Positions 13,678 to 21,322 of a DNA stretch of 21,831 nt are shown in pieces. The first letter of the stretch is position 1. The number at the start of each line of letters is the position of its first letter. The DNA is from JBDTVS01 sp040007095 (GTDB taxonomy: Bacteria; Acidobacteriota; Vicinamibacteria; Vicinamibacterales; CAVVIG01). Both the position numbers and the translations under genes were made by a program. The stretch covers positions 1-21,831 of the forward strand of contig JBDTVS010000104.1 in NCBI GenBank assembly GCA_040007095.1, in the 5' to 3' direction. The notes beneath the pieces were generated by a model. It was not told where the DNA came from. It was given only the letters and a program-made list of their open reading frames with translations, and did not search any database.

Positions 13678-15020
13678 GCGCTCTCCCACATCCGCAACGA
13701 GAGCGGATCCAGACGCAGTGCCATCTCTTGACCGAGGGCGCCGTGCCGATTTTTCACGAGCTTCAACAGGATCTTGTCGCGGGCCTCATCCGCCTGTTGA
13801 GGACTGAGCCCGGGCTGCCGGCTCGGCTGCCGGAGTGCGACAAGGTAATCCATCGCCTCCTCGATGACGCCCGAGTCCCGCGCGGCGCCGAGGCCGAGTT
13901 CTTTTGAGCCATCGCCACCCGCATCGCGCGATACCTGGATCGCGACCATCACCGGGATGTTGTGCCGCTTGGCGAGCTCCTTGATTTCACGGGCTTGTGT
14001 CGAGACCCGTTCATACACGGACGCCCCGCGGTCACCACCGAGCAACCCAAAGTGGTCGATGACAAGTAACAGCTTGCCGTCCTTCGCCGGCCCCGCCTGC
14101 GCCCGGCGCACAAGCTCTCCAATTTGTGCGAGGCTCAAGCCGGGCCGATCAACGAGCAGCTGCCGGGCGTACCGCCGCCGATAGGCGTCGAGGTTGAGGA
14201 CGCCCGCCGCGCGCTGTTCTCGCAGTTTGTAGCTGCTCAAGCCGAGCGTGATGCGCATGGCGCGCTCGACGATCTGGGCCGTCGGCATCTCGAGCGACAC
14301 GAACAACACCCACAGCGTCGCTGCCGTCTGGAGGACGAAGTCCACGATGTTGCCGACAAGCAGCGTCTTGCCAGTCCCAGGTCTCGCCATGATGCCGAGG
14401 ACCTCACCAGCACGCGTGCCACCAGTCAGGTCGTCCAGCCCGGGAAATCCGGTCTGGACGGTCTCTTCCGCTTCGTGCTCGATATACGCGGCGTGCGCCG
14501 CGATCTGGGCCTCAACGTCAAGTAGGACGTCGTCGCGGTGCGGCGCGATGGCGTCGGTGATGGTCGTGAAGTTCGCCAGGTGCCGCGCTGACAACCCGTT
14601 CGTGATGGCGTAGCGGTCCGCCAACACGGCAGCCTTTGTGTCGTCGCACTCTCGGATCACGCGACGGCGCGCCGCATCGAGTTGGATCTGATGGGCGTAC
14701 GCCCGCACATCGAGCCCGCGAGGCACACCGCGATCGATGTCGACTACGTACTCCACCCCGCCGACTAAATCGAGCTGTCCACGGTCCTCACACGCTTGGA
14801 TCACACTCCGTGGATCGATAGGGGCTCCGGCCGCGTACTGCTCGAGGAGTCGTTCGAACAAAACGCCGTGCGGTAGCAGCGAGAAGTGTGCTGGCGTGAG
14901 GCCGGCGTCAGAGGCCTCGGGGATGCGCTCTGACCAGTTCAGCAGCGTCCCGATCAACGAACGCTCCGCACTGATATCGGAGGCGACCGGCGGTTCATTG
15001 AACGGCGGGCCACCGGTCAC
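13674..15020 (-). CDS. dnaB: DnaB-type replicative helicase
   Basis: 448 residues, GTG start at 15020 overlapping the upstream stop (GTGA). The N-terminal DnaB domain (about 13-115: SAERSLIGTLLNW, FSLLPHGVLFERL) is followed by a linker and a RecA-like ATPase domain with TGFPGLDDLTGG (about 190-200). Walker A is ARPGTGKT (212-219) and Walker B is LLLVID (317-322). IPVMVAIQVSR has the glutamine sensor, and DSGVIEEAMDYLVALRQ the late motif. All parts of a working hexameric 5'-3' helicase are visible. Next to the iteron-bearing initiator gene it forms a self-contained replication module. No primase is seen, so a host primase is presumably used. Confidence 0.93.
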   Translation of the reverse strand: MTGGPPFNEPPVASDISAERSLIGTLLNWSERIPEASDAGLTPAHFSLLPHGVLFERLLEQYAAGAPIDPRSVIQACEDRGQLDLVGGVEYVVDIDRGVPRGLDVRAYAHQIQLDAARRRVIRECDDTKAAVLADRYAITNGLSARHLANFTTITDAIAPHRDDVLLDVEAQIAAHAAYIEHEAEETVQTGFPGLDDLTGGTRAGEVLGIMARPGTGKTLLVGNIVDFVLQTAATLWVLFVSLEMPTAQIVERAMRITLGLSSYKLREQRAAGVLNLDAYRRRYARQLLVDRPGLSLAQIGELVRRAQAGPAKDGKLLLVIDHFGLLGGDRGASVYERVSTQAREIKELAKRHNIPVMVAIQVSRDAGGDGSKELGLGAARDSGVIEEAMDYLVALRQPSRQPGLSPQQADEARDKILLKLVKNRHGALGQEMALRLDPLSLRMWESA

Positions 15021-15346
15021 AGAGGGCCCTCGTCGCTGACTACATCCAGCAGGTTATTACCGGTAATAACCTGCTCCCGTGATGGGGCTGCCAGGACAGA
15101 GGCAGCAATCGGCCGATAGCAGTATTCGCTCAACACGAAAGTTGAGCCATCCCGCGCGCGCTCGTGGCGCTGGCGGTTGATGATTCGCATGCCGAACTCG
15201 CGGCGACAGTCCGCTACCCTCGTTCGCCAGGCACACCGACCGCCAACAGTGGCCAGCCGATCTGATGAGATCCACTCGTCAGGATTCGATCGAAACAGGT
15301 CTGCGATGCGGTCGACTTTACGGTGTGATAAATTGCCTGTGTTCAC
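15017..15346 (-). CDS. Small winged-helix-like hypothetical protein
   Basis: About 109 residues from GTG 15346, which has AAGG upstream; ATG 15367 or 15382 would overlap the previous gene further. The sequence VDRIADLFRSNPDEWISSDRLATVGG followed by RTRVADCRREFGMRIINRQRHERARDGSTFVLSEYCYRP has the helix-helix-wing layout of a winged helix: a 'disruptable' promoter-type HTH, then a strand with G-rich loop. It is probably a DNA-binding regulator or replication accessory. The end overlaps the helicase start (GTGA). Confidence 0.68.
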   Translation of the reverse strand: MNTGNLSHRKVDRIADLFRSNPDEWISSDRLATVGGRCAWRTRVADCRREFGMRIINRQRHERARDGSTFVLSEYCYRPIAASVLAAPSREQVITGNNLLDVVSDEGPL

Positions 15347-15524
15347 GGACTGCGCCTTCGTGAGCATCGCGCCCGGCAGCAATAGCCAGTTGCTCCGGGC
15401 GTTCGTCTTTTGTGGGATGTTGCCGACGCCAGGCAGCAGCGAGCGCTGCCCCTAGTTGGCGGACGATGACTGGCCGGATGTCAGCAGGTATCTTGACCGC
15501 GGCGCGTGGACGATCAGAAATCAC
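15318..15524 (-). CDS. Small basic hypothetical protein
   Basis: 68 residues, start overlapping the MerR-like gene stop (ATGA). Features: AAVKIPADIRPVIVRQLGAALAAAWRRQHP, an amphipathic helix, then a charged tail. The form 'xIPxxIRPxxVxQLxxALAxxW' is one I associate with small proteins encoded beside phage helicases, without a known function. It overlaps the next gene by about 29 bases. Confidence 0.7.
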   Translation of the reverse strand: MISDRPRAAVKIPADIRPVIVRQLGAALAAAWRRQHPTKDERPEQLAIAAGRDAHEGAVREHRQFITP

Positions 15525-15730
15525 GACGCCTCGTTGTCGTAGGATCGCACGACCGCGTTACGCTGAGCTGCGACGGCTTCAACCTGCCCGCGATCGAACA
15601 GGCGAATGCCCGATTCGGTTCTGACCGCCGTCAGGATGCCGCGCCGCTCGAGGTTCCGAACGGTGCCCTCTGAGCGCTGGAGCGCCCGAGCGACCGCCGA
15701 GGTCGTGATGAGATTTGCAGTTTGACGCAT
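15521..15730 (-). CDS. MerR/Xis-type helix-turn-helix protein
   Basis: 69 residues. LITTSAVARALQRSEGTVRNLERRGILTAVRTESGIRLFDRGQVEAV is the MerR-type winged helix: helix-turn-helix, then the 'R...G.RLFD...V' wing. No effector domain follows, so it is of the excisionase/AlpA size class. Such proteins control early genes or bend DNA at attachment sites in phages and satellites. It opens the long minus-strand operon. A palindrome overlaps its predicted promoter, consistent with self-control. No clear ribosome binding site is present; the predicted transcript may be nearly leaderless. Confidence 0.85.
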   Translation of the reverse strand: MRQTANLITTSAVARALQRSEGTVRNLERRGILTAVRTESGIRLFDRGQVEAVAAQRNAVVRSYDNEAS

Positions 15731-15751
15731 GGCGCAATTTCAATATGCGCC
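15731..15751. promoter_or_regulatory. Operator-like palindrome before MerR-like gene
   Basis: GGCGCA (15731-15736) and TGCGCC (15746-15751) form an inverted repeat with a 9-base spacer, lying between the predicted -10 box and the start codon at 15730. It is a candidate site for the MerR-like protein or for the HTH protein encoded upstream. Confidence 0.45.
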
Positions 15752-15770
15752 GTGCTGGTATCGGTGTAAA
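15742..15770 (-). promoter_or_regulatory. Promoter of the long replication/packaging operon
   Basis: On the minus strand TTTACA (15770-15765), a 17-base spacer and CATATT (15747-15742) match the sigma-70 boxes at five and four of six bases. It lies in the 76-base gap before the MerR-like gene and would drive the coupled operon down to 7388. Confidence 0.5.
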
Positions 15771-15806
15771 TGCGACTTTTAGGTAGACGAAAGAATCACA
15801 TTTTAT

Positions 15807-16556
15807 TTAGGGCTTTTGTCTCTGTCTGCCCCGCGGCCAGCTCCGTCTCGGCACGTGTAGTAATGCCGCGATCGCCTTCGTCGCTCGCTCAATGGCGGCT
15901 CGATCGGCTCGATTGGATCCCGCGATTCGAGCGACCTGTGACGGACTCATTTGAAGTACTTGCACTTGCACGAACCAGTCACAGTGACGAGCGAAATTGG
16001 TCCACCGCGGAGAAGGGGCTTCACGGGGCCTACCCAACGGCCAGATGGTCTTTTCGAGCTCTTGATACATGTCGCGGGCGCGATCTAACCACTGCTCCAA
16101 CGTCTCTTCGTCGGGACAAGGTTCAAGTCTGCCGCTCTGCTTTATCCTGTCGATCCAAGTCGTCCAGCGCCGGCTTCGGACCGTGGCGAATCCCCCGTAC
16201 TGCTTCCCTGTCAACTCCAGCGTTTCTCCGCGGCCCCTGTCCCTACGCCAGTACATCCGCAGATGACTGGCATAGTCGATCACGATTGATAGTTCGTAGC
16301 TATCCTGAATCGGGGAGTTGGTGTCCGGCCTTGGGGCCGCCCATAGACCGTAAGCGACGGCCCATTCCTGAGCCGCGAACTGGTCGGACTCGTGCGAGTC
16401 ATCAGCGGCTGGGTGATCTCGAAGCGCGCGTAACACGTCCGGGGCCAACGTTCGAATTGATCCAAAAACAAAATCAGCGGCGTTGCTCACGCCGGCTTCT
16501 TGACGCGTCAATACGCTGATACCCGCGCGGTTATAACGTGGTGGGCTCTTAGCCAA
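15807..16556 (-). CDS. HTH-ended hypothetical protein with TTG start
   Basis: 249 residues. The start is TTG at 16556, with a strong GGAGG (minus strand of 16564-16568) seven bases upstream; no ATG fits better. The middle carries LSIVIDYASHLRMYWRRDRGRGETLELTG. The C-terminus reads HCDWFVQVQVLQMSPSQVARIAGSNRADRAAIERATKAIAALLHV, which looks like a helix-turn-helix of the type seen in small phage proteins that end with a 'xVRxAxKxxAxLxGLP' helix. The plus-strand frame over the same bases is a shadow. It lies closest to the right attachment site, is separated from the operon by its own promoter gap, and may be a regulator. Family unnamed. Confidence 0.75.
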   Translation of the reverse strand: MAKSPPRYNRAGISVLTRQEAGVSNAADFVFGSIRTLAPDVLRALRDHPAADDSHESDQFAAQEWAVAYGLWAAPRPDTNSPIQDSYELSIVIDYASHLRMYWRRDRGRGETLELTGKQYGGFATVRSRRWTTWIDRIKQSGRLEPCPDEETLEQWLDRARDMYQELEKTIWPLGRPREAPSPRWTNFARHCDWFVQVQVLQMSPSQVARIAGSNRADRAAIERATKAIAALLHVPRRSWPRGRQRQKP

Positions 16557-16710
16557 CGGGCTGCCTCCGCGACAGCTTCCGCTCTATGAAGGGTTCGGCG
16601 GCAGGCTGAGCGGAGATCAGCCGATCGGGAGCAACCCCCAGCCGCCGAAATTGCGAGAATCCCGATTCTACGCCGTGATCAGGCCACGCGAAACTGTCTG
16701 GCAAACGTGA
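16557..16710. promoter_or_regulatory. Right-end control region with inverted repeats
   Basis: This gene-free stretch between the TTG-started gene and the right attachment site holds TTCGGCGGC (16594-16602) / GCCGCCGAA (16641-16649) and AGAATC-CC-GATTCT (16656-16669). They are candidate binding sites for the HTH or Xis-like protein. I see no convincing promoter; TTGCCA with a poor -10 is the best. Confidence 0.4.
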
Positions 16711-16722
16711 TTCCCGTCGGTA
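16711..16722 (+). repeat. Terminal inverted repeat, right end of element
   Basis: TTCCCGTCGGTA is the exact reverse complement of TACCGACGGGAA at 615-626 and lies one base from the right attachment repeat. See the left copy for the joined structure. Confidence 0.75.
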
Positions 16723-16723
16723 T

Positions 16724-16744
16724 CGAATCCCGTTGGGGACGCCA
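16724..16744 (+). repeat. attR: Right attachment site: tRNA 3'-end direct repeat, copy 2
   Basis: Identical over 21 bp to 594-614 and marks the right end of the 16.1-kb element. It again holds only the 3' part of a tRNA-Glu-like gene. It lies 40 bases from the stop codon of another integrase, so it probably also serves as the left attachment site of the next element. Confidence 0.8.
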
Positions 16745-16758
16745 ACTAGTTAACTTGT

Positions 16759-16793
16759 TGACAGTAAACGGCTTCGCGCCTCGCTAACTGTCA
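16759..16793. repeat. Inverted repeat at the end of the right integrase gene
   Basis: TGACAGT (16759-16765) and ACTGTCA (16787-16793) form 7-bp arms around the integrase stop codon, between it and the attachment repeat. They may be arm-type binding sites of that integrase or a weak terminator. Confidence 0.35.
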
Positions 16794-17852
16794 GATTTTG
16801 TGTACTGCTTTCTTTCGACTGTGGCCGTTTTTGTGGCCGCCTGTTGGAGGCGCTGGGCGTTTGATGTGACGGCCCGTCGGACCTCCGAGTCGCGCGTGTG
16901 GCCGTAGCGTTCCAGCATCCGCAGTGACGTCCAGCCCGCCAATAGTTGTATGACACGCGGGTTGATGCCGTCCTCGAGCATCATGGTGACGCCGGTATGG
17001 CGCATCGTGTGATGGGTGACGCCGGACAATCCCAGGTTGGCAAGTGTGCGGATGACGCGGTTGCTGGCCGTCTGTTGGCGAGGAGGGGCGCCCTCGGGAC
17101 CCTCTCCGAAGATGTAGCCGCTCTTCGCACAGCGATCCAGCAGTGAAACGCGAAGTTCCTCGGGAATCGCGATGCGATGAACTCGGCCGCCCTTCCGACG
17201 AACCTCCATCCAGGAAGGACCGAGATGCTCCCGCCGCAGGCCGAGCACTTCACTGATGCGGTGTAGCGAAATCAGAGTGACGCGACAGAGCAGAGCCACG
17301 TCGCCAGGAGCCGTCAACACCACTCTCAGTTCGTCATCAGTGAGCACACGGATCCGACTATCGTCAACTTTGTACGCCTTGACCGAACGCAACGGTGTCA
17401 ACGCCAGCCGCCCCCAGTCGACGGCACGAGAGAAGCACCCTCGGATAATATTCAGTTCGCGATTCACGGTTGACTTGCTCAACGTCAGCGGAGCGCTCCT
17501 GCTTCCACCGCTCGACATGAAACGGCGACCCGTCATCGATCGACCGAACTCCGACTGAAGCAATAAACGTGTCGAGTACCGCACGGTCCTTGTAGGACGT
17601 GCTGTTGCTCTTGGCGGTGTGCGATACGTACGCCTTGACGTGATCAGCCAGTCGGACCGGCTTCTGGCGACGGAGTCCAGCCTTGCCTTCCAGGACGGCC
17701 AGCTTCCGCTTCTGCGCGATCCGCTCAGCAAGAGTGCGATTCGCAGTACCGGTACTCTCACGATACCGCTGACGATGCAGTCGAAACAGGAACCAAAGCG
17801 GATGCCGACACCGACCGGGATCGTTGCAGCCGCATCGCTTAAACAGGTTCAT
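16784..17852 (-). pseudogene. Frameshifted tyrosine integrase of the neighbouring element
   Basis: The N-terminal part (ATG 17852, MNLFKRCGCNDPGRCRHPLW onward, with the arm-binding and core-binding regions) and the catalytic part lie in different frames. The switch is near 17490-17505, where KQERS of one frame should continue as APLTLSKSTVNRE of the other. Joined, it would give about 355 residues. The catalytic domain keeps Arg in LHRISEVLGLR, a Lys in RRKGG, HTMRH, a Trp in the usual second-His position (LAGW), and Tyr in LERYGHT. A one-base error in the sequence would restore it; otherwise it is a recent pseudogene. Its start overlaps the excisionase stop (ATGA). It lies directly beside the attachment repeat, as tRNA-targeting integrases do. 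Confidence 0.88.
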
Positions 17853-18061
17853 GAATGCTCGTTCAACGGGGGAACCGTATTGACGGTGACGTATCGATCG
17901 AGCGCCGCTTGGGAGATGCGCGTCAAGCGACCCACCTTTACGTACTCGACGCGTCGCATTGATAGCCAGTTCCGCATGGTGCCGCTGGAGATGCCGAGAT
18001 AATCTGCTGCTTCCTCTACCGAAAGCAAGCGGGACCCACTCGAGCCCTCAACAGGCCGCAT
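17849..18061 (-). CDS. xis: Excisionase (MerR-type helix-turn-helix)
   Basis: 70 residues from ATG 18061 (ATG 18094 would add 11). LLSVEEAADYLGISSGTMRNWLSMRRVEYVKVGRLTRISQAALDRYV is the short HTH_17/excisionase form, with helix-turn-helix and the R..R.S...LD..V wing. Such proteins steer the linked integrase toward excision. It is coupled to the integrase by an ATGA overlap. The pair belongs to the element right of 16744. Confidence 0.88.
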   Translation of the reverse strand: MRPVEGSSGSRLLSVEEAADYLGISSGTMRNWLSMRRVEYVKVGRLTRISQAALDRYVTVNTVPPLNEHS

Positions 18062-18329
18062 CACGCAGCCACCACTGGCAGTGTAGTACAGCATCCGGAA
18101 TCCACAGCCCGCCGGCCTCCGATCCGATCTCCCGGCTCATTCCCCGACGCGACAGCCGCCAGCGCCGCCGGTGCTCTTGCGTAACGAAGTCGCACGCGGC
18201 CGTGCATGAAGGCTTCCGAACCGCTACTCAAGGGCTGCCACCTCATGACGAATTGGCCCGACGTTTCAAGAACGTTCGCGCGGGTAGCTTGCGTCGCGTC
18301 GCCCTCTCCAGGGCCGCAACCTTTTCGCG
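18062..18329. other. Gene-free gap before excisionase
   Basis: About 270 bases between the small replication-type gene and the excisionase, without a supported gene. The open frames here have no ribosome binding site and no recognisable protein pattern. I see no clear promoter. Confidence 0.5.
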
Positions 18330-18797
18330 TTACTCCGGCTCCGTCAGTGTTCCGCCACAGTCTGCTCGCTGCCGTTGCAAAGCGATGCGATCCGGCTGGA
18401 GAGCGCGCAGCGCTCGCTGCACTTCTTCAAGCTTGGCCGCGCGGGCGGCGTCGCGCGCGGCCGCGAATCTCTCGGGGTGCATCACGAGCGTGAAGCGATA
18501 ACACGCATGCGAATGGCCCCGCGTCTCGCCCGCCATGGACCGGTATAGGAGCGGCGCCGGACCCTCGCAATGCTTGTGCAACGCGCGTTTGACGGAGGCG
18601 ATGCTCACTCCGGCCCACTTGGCGATCGTCGGATAACCGAGAAAGCAATTGAAGTCTCCCGAACTCCCATCGGCGCTCGTGGCGCGGACAATGACCAACA
18701 CGACCAGGCGTTCCGCAGCCGAATAGGGCGCCTTCCCACGTTTGGGGAAAAGCCGATCCAGAGCGAATGCCACCGGCGAGAACTGTTGGCCAGCCAC
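18330..18797 (-). CDS. Helix-turn-helix replication-type protein
   Basis: 155 residues from a GTG at 18797 (start uncertain, no clear ribosome binding site). The N-terminal half, SAAERLVVLVIVRATSADGSSGDFNCFLGYPTIAKWAGVSIASVKRALHKH, has the HTH_36-type winged helix found in plasmid and phage replication initiators. RFTLVMHPERF closes the wing. A charged helix follows (DAARAAKLEEVQRALRALQPDRIALQRQR). No catalytic residues for rolling-circle initiation are visible. Together with the excisionase and integrase it is a typical left end of an integrative element. Confidence 0.78.
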   Translation of the reverse strand: MAGQQFSPVAFALDRLFPKRGKAPYSAAERLVVLVIVRATSADGSSGDFNCFLGYPTIAKWAGVSIASVKRALHKHCEGPAPLLYRSMAGETRGHSHACYRFTLVMHPERFAAARDAARAAKLEEVQRALRALQPDRIALQRQRADCGGTLTEPE

Positions 18798-19154
18798 CGT
18801 CCGTGCACGAGAGCCGACTTCACGAACTTGTGCGGCGAACGGTGGCTTCCTTTGCCGACTGCGCCGTACTCTCGGGCCGTCCGAGTCCGATCGTCCTGCT
18901 GATACTGTTCGTTCCGATCAGCGCCAACAGTGGCGCGCAACCGGAGTGGGTCACCCAATCGACGTAGGCACGGCCCGCCAGTAAACCCCCACCACCTCGA
19001 GCTGTCTGTGCCAACGGCAGCGGGCGGCTGGGTCTGGTCGTTGACCGACACACGTGGACAACTTCGAGTGTCCGATGCTCGCACCTCGCCACGCGATCTG
19101 TCCTACGTTTGGACGTCGTCGGACATCGGTCCCCGAAGCCGTTGCCACAACCTG
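18798..19154. other. Gene-free, decayed stretch
   Basis: About 360 bases between the replication-type gene and the virB11 remnant. Several open frames cross it, but none has a recognisable protein pattern or ribosome binding site. It marks the place where virB11 is cut off. It is probably the junction of a deletion. Confidence 0.5.
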
Positions 19155-19500
19155 AGCACGACGCGATCGTCGTTGGGCAAGAATGCCGCGGGCGCATTTA
19201 AGCGCGTGGTCCTGCCGGTACTGGTGCCGCCGCTGACCAAGATGTTGACATTCCTCTCGACCGCGGCCTGCACCGTCGCCAGCACGTTCGACGTCATCGT
19301 CCCGATGCGCACGAGCTCGTCGGCGGTAAAGAACCGCGTCTGGAACTTGCGAATCGTCAGCGTCGTGCCGCCGAGACTACACGGCGGCAAGACCGCCGCC
19401 ACGCGCGAGCCGTCGGGCAGGCGCGAGTCGAGGATCGGCTGCTCTTCCGAGACATCGTCGCCCAGCGCACGCGCGATGTTCTTGACGGCGACCTTCAGCT
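19155..19500 (-). pseudogene. virB11: VirB11-like secretion ATPase, internal fragment
   Basis: The fragment reads from LKVAVKNIARALGDDVSEEQ through SRLPDGSRVAAVLPP, GTTLTIRKFQTRFFTADELV to NILVSGGTSTGRTTRLNAP and FLPNDDRVVL, which is the middle of a VirB11/CpaF-type ATPase. The Walker A is altered: GGTSTGRTT where the family has GGTGSGKTT, so the lysine is replaced by arginine. The beginning of the gene is missing and the reading frame runs into unrelated sequence after RVVL. The frame continues without a stop from the last part of the coupling-protein gene, so a deletion has joined the two. It should be inactive. Confidence 0.82.
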
Positions 19501-21322
19501 CGCGGACCAGGCTGTAAGTCTTGATGGCGCTGACGGTCGTCCGATGGGCCGCCGGTGACGGTGAGCAAACTCACCCGGGCGTCCTGCCCGGCCTCGGTCA
19601 GCGTGTACCCAGGCTTCAACCGTTCAACCTTCCCGCACAGATCGGCCGCGAAGCGGGTACTGACGTCGTCGCTCAGCGCCAGGAAGATCTTCGTGCGCAG
19701 GCCTTGCAAGAGGGTGCGCCACGATTCGCCCGGGAGCGTGGACGTGAGGGAGCTGATGCTCTGCGTGGCCACCATCGGAATGCAGCGCGCCTGCCGGGCG
19801 AGGGAAAAGAACTTCTCGTCGCCGGATGGTTCGTTTTCCCCGGTCGTCGCGAAGGACTGGTACTCGTCGCACACGAACGCGACGGCGCGCCACGGCCGGT
19901 TCGGTTCCGCCTGCATCTTGGACATGCGGTTCAACACGGCCCGTTGAAAATCCGGCTTCAACATCGTGCCCAGCGCACGCGCGAGGCCGGGATTCATGGC
20001 GCTCGGAAAATTCAGGGCCACGACCTTCCCCTGCTCGATCAGATCGGCGAGCGGGGGCAACGGCACGCCGTGACGGCCGTCGGGATTGTGGACGGGATCG
20101 TAGGTGGCCTTGGGGGGACAGAACGTGTATTTGACCTTGGGGTTGTCGTCGAACAAGGAGAGGAACACGCTGATGCCTTCGACGATGGAGGTGCGGAGCT
20201 TCGGCTCGATGCGCATCCAGTCGTCGTCGAACCACCGTTTGACGGCGTCGAACTGGGCCACCCTGTGCGCGTCACCCGTGGCCATCGGCGCGTCGTACGC
20301 GCGATACGAGATGCCCGCCCGCGTGAGGGTGTCTTCGACGTCCTGGGACCAGTCGGTCCAGGTCTCCTGCTGGTTGTCCTCGGGGTGCCACGCCCAGGTC
20401 GTGAGCTGCGCCGTCATCAGGTGTTCCCGCTTGTCGATGGCGAGGCGGCGCGGGCGGACGGCGAACCGCCGCTCCCCTTCGGCGATCACGGCGCGGAGCT
20501 TGTCCGGATTGATGACGTGCTCGTAGACCTGGAAGAGCGTGACGTAGTGGTCGAGGATCTGATGCACGAGGATCACGAACTTGACGAGATTGGTGCTGGC
20601 CTGCTGCCAAAAGGGCTCCTTGCCCTTGCCGAAGAGATTCGTCATCAACGTGGCGATGCCGTACGCCAGGGCATAGGCGTCGAGGTCGTTGTGCAGCGGG
20701 TTATAGCGGTAGCGGGAATCGAGACTGACTTCGATGTAATCGTCGCTGCGACCGTGGTCCTCGAGGAGGCGGCGAACGTGCTGACAGAAGTCGCCCTTCA
20801 CTTCCAGGACCAGGCCGCCGACCTTCCGCTCGGGATCGTGGGCACGATACGCCAACAACTGCTCGACGTACGGATGAGGCACGCTGAGGTCTTCCCCGTG
20901 CCGATCGCGCCGATGATGGCGATGCCCGTGTAGAGGCCACGTTCGGGAATGACGAGCCAGTGCGGCGTCGTGGCGCGCGCCGGCGACGTGCGGTGATGCT
21001 GCTCGCCGAGCACGAGACAGAGTGCCTCGCGTGTCTCCGGTGCGGGATAGGACGGCAACGGTTGAACGGGCGCGCCGCGTTCCCATCGGGACGCAAAGAT
21101 GTAGAGCAGCGAGAAGCCCATACTCAGCGCGAAGAACGGCGCACTGAACCACAGCGTCGTGTAGGTGTAGTGGAGGCCAGCGTAGAGCCCGGGACGCTCC
21201 GCCTGGATCAGGGCCAGGACCAGATCCTCGGCCGGAAACGGCCACGCCTGGAGTTCCAGCACGCCCACGAACCCGGTCAGCGCGAGACTCAGCACGAGGC
21301 GGTGCTGCCACACGGTCCGCAT
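19500..21322 (-). pseudogene. virD4: VirD4/TraG-like coupling protein, frameshifted
   Basis: A type IV secretion coupling ATPase. ATG 21322 starts MRTVWQHRLVLSLALTGFVG, with two membrane segments (about residues 8-26 and 50-75: LWFSAPFFALSMGFSLLYIF). Then comes GLYTGIAIIGAIGTGKTSAC with Walker A GAIGTGKT. Near 20870-20880 the frame changes to HPYVEQLLAYRAHD, LVLEVKGDFCQHV and the long ATPase domain with Walker B VAFVCDEYQSFA and TRFAADLCGK. Between 19520 and 19560 the frame changes again after ARVSLLT. The C-terminus is then joined to the virB11 fragment. A one-base deletion explains each shift, either true decay or sequence error. The family call is firm; activity as written is unlikely. Confidence 0.87.

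Noticed and set aside
15770..16519. 249-residue plus-strand open frame
   Set aside because: The minus-strand frame has a strong GGAGG before TTG and an HTH-like end; the plus frame is Ser/Arg-rich with no start signal.
16724..16744. Complete tRNA gene at either repeat
   Set aside because: The bases upstream of both copies do not form a T-arm, anticodon arm or 5' acceptor strand; only the last 21 bases of a tRNA are present.
18820..19197. 125-residue minus-strand frame possibly a pilin-like VirB2 remnant
   Set aside because: Only a short hydrophobic stretch suggests it; no signal peptide, ribosome binding site or family pattern supports it.
19521..20933. 470-residue plus-strand open frame opposite virD4
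   Set aside because: Shadow of the coupling-protein gene, whose Walker A and B motifs and membrane segments are plain on the minus strand.
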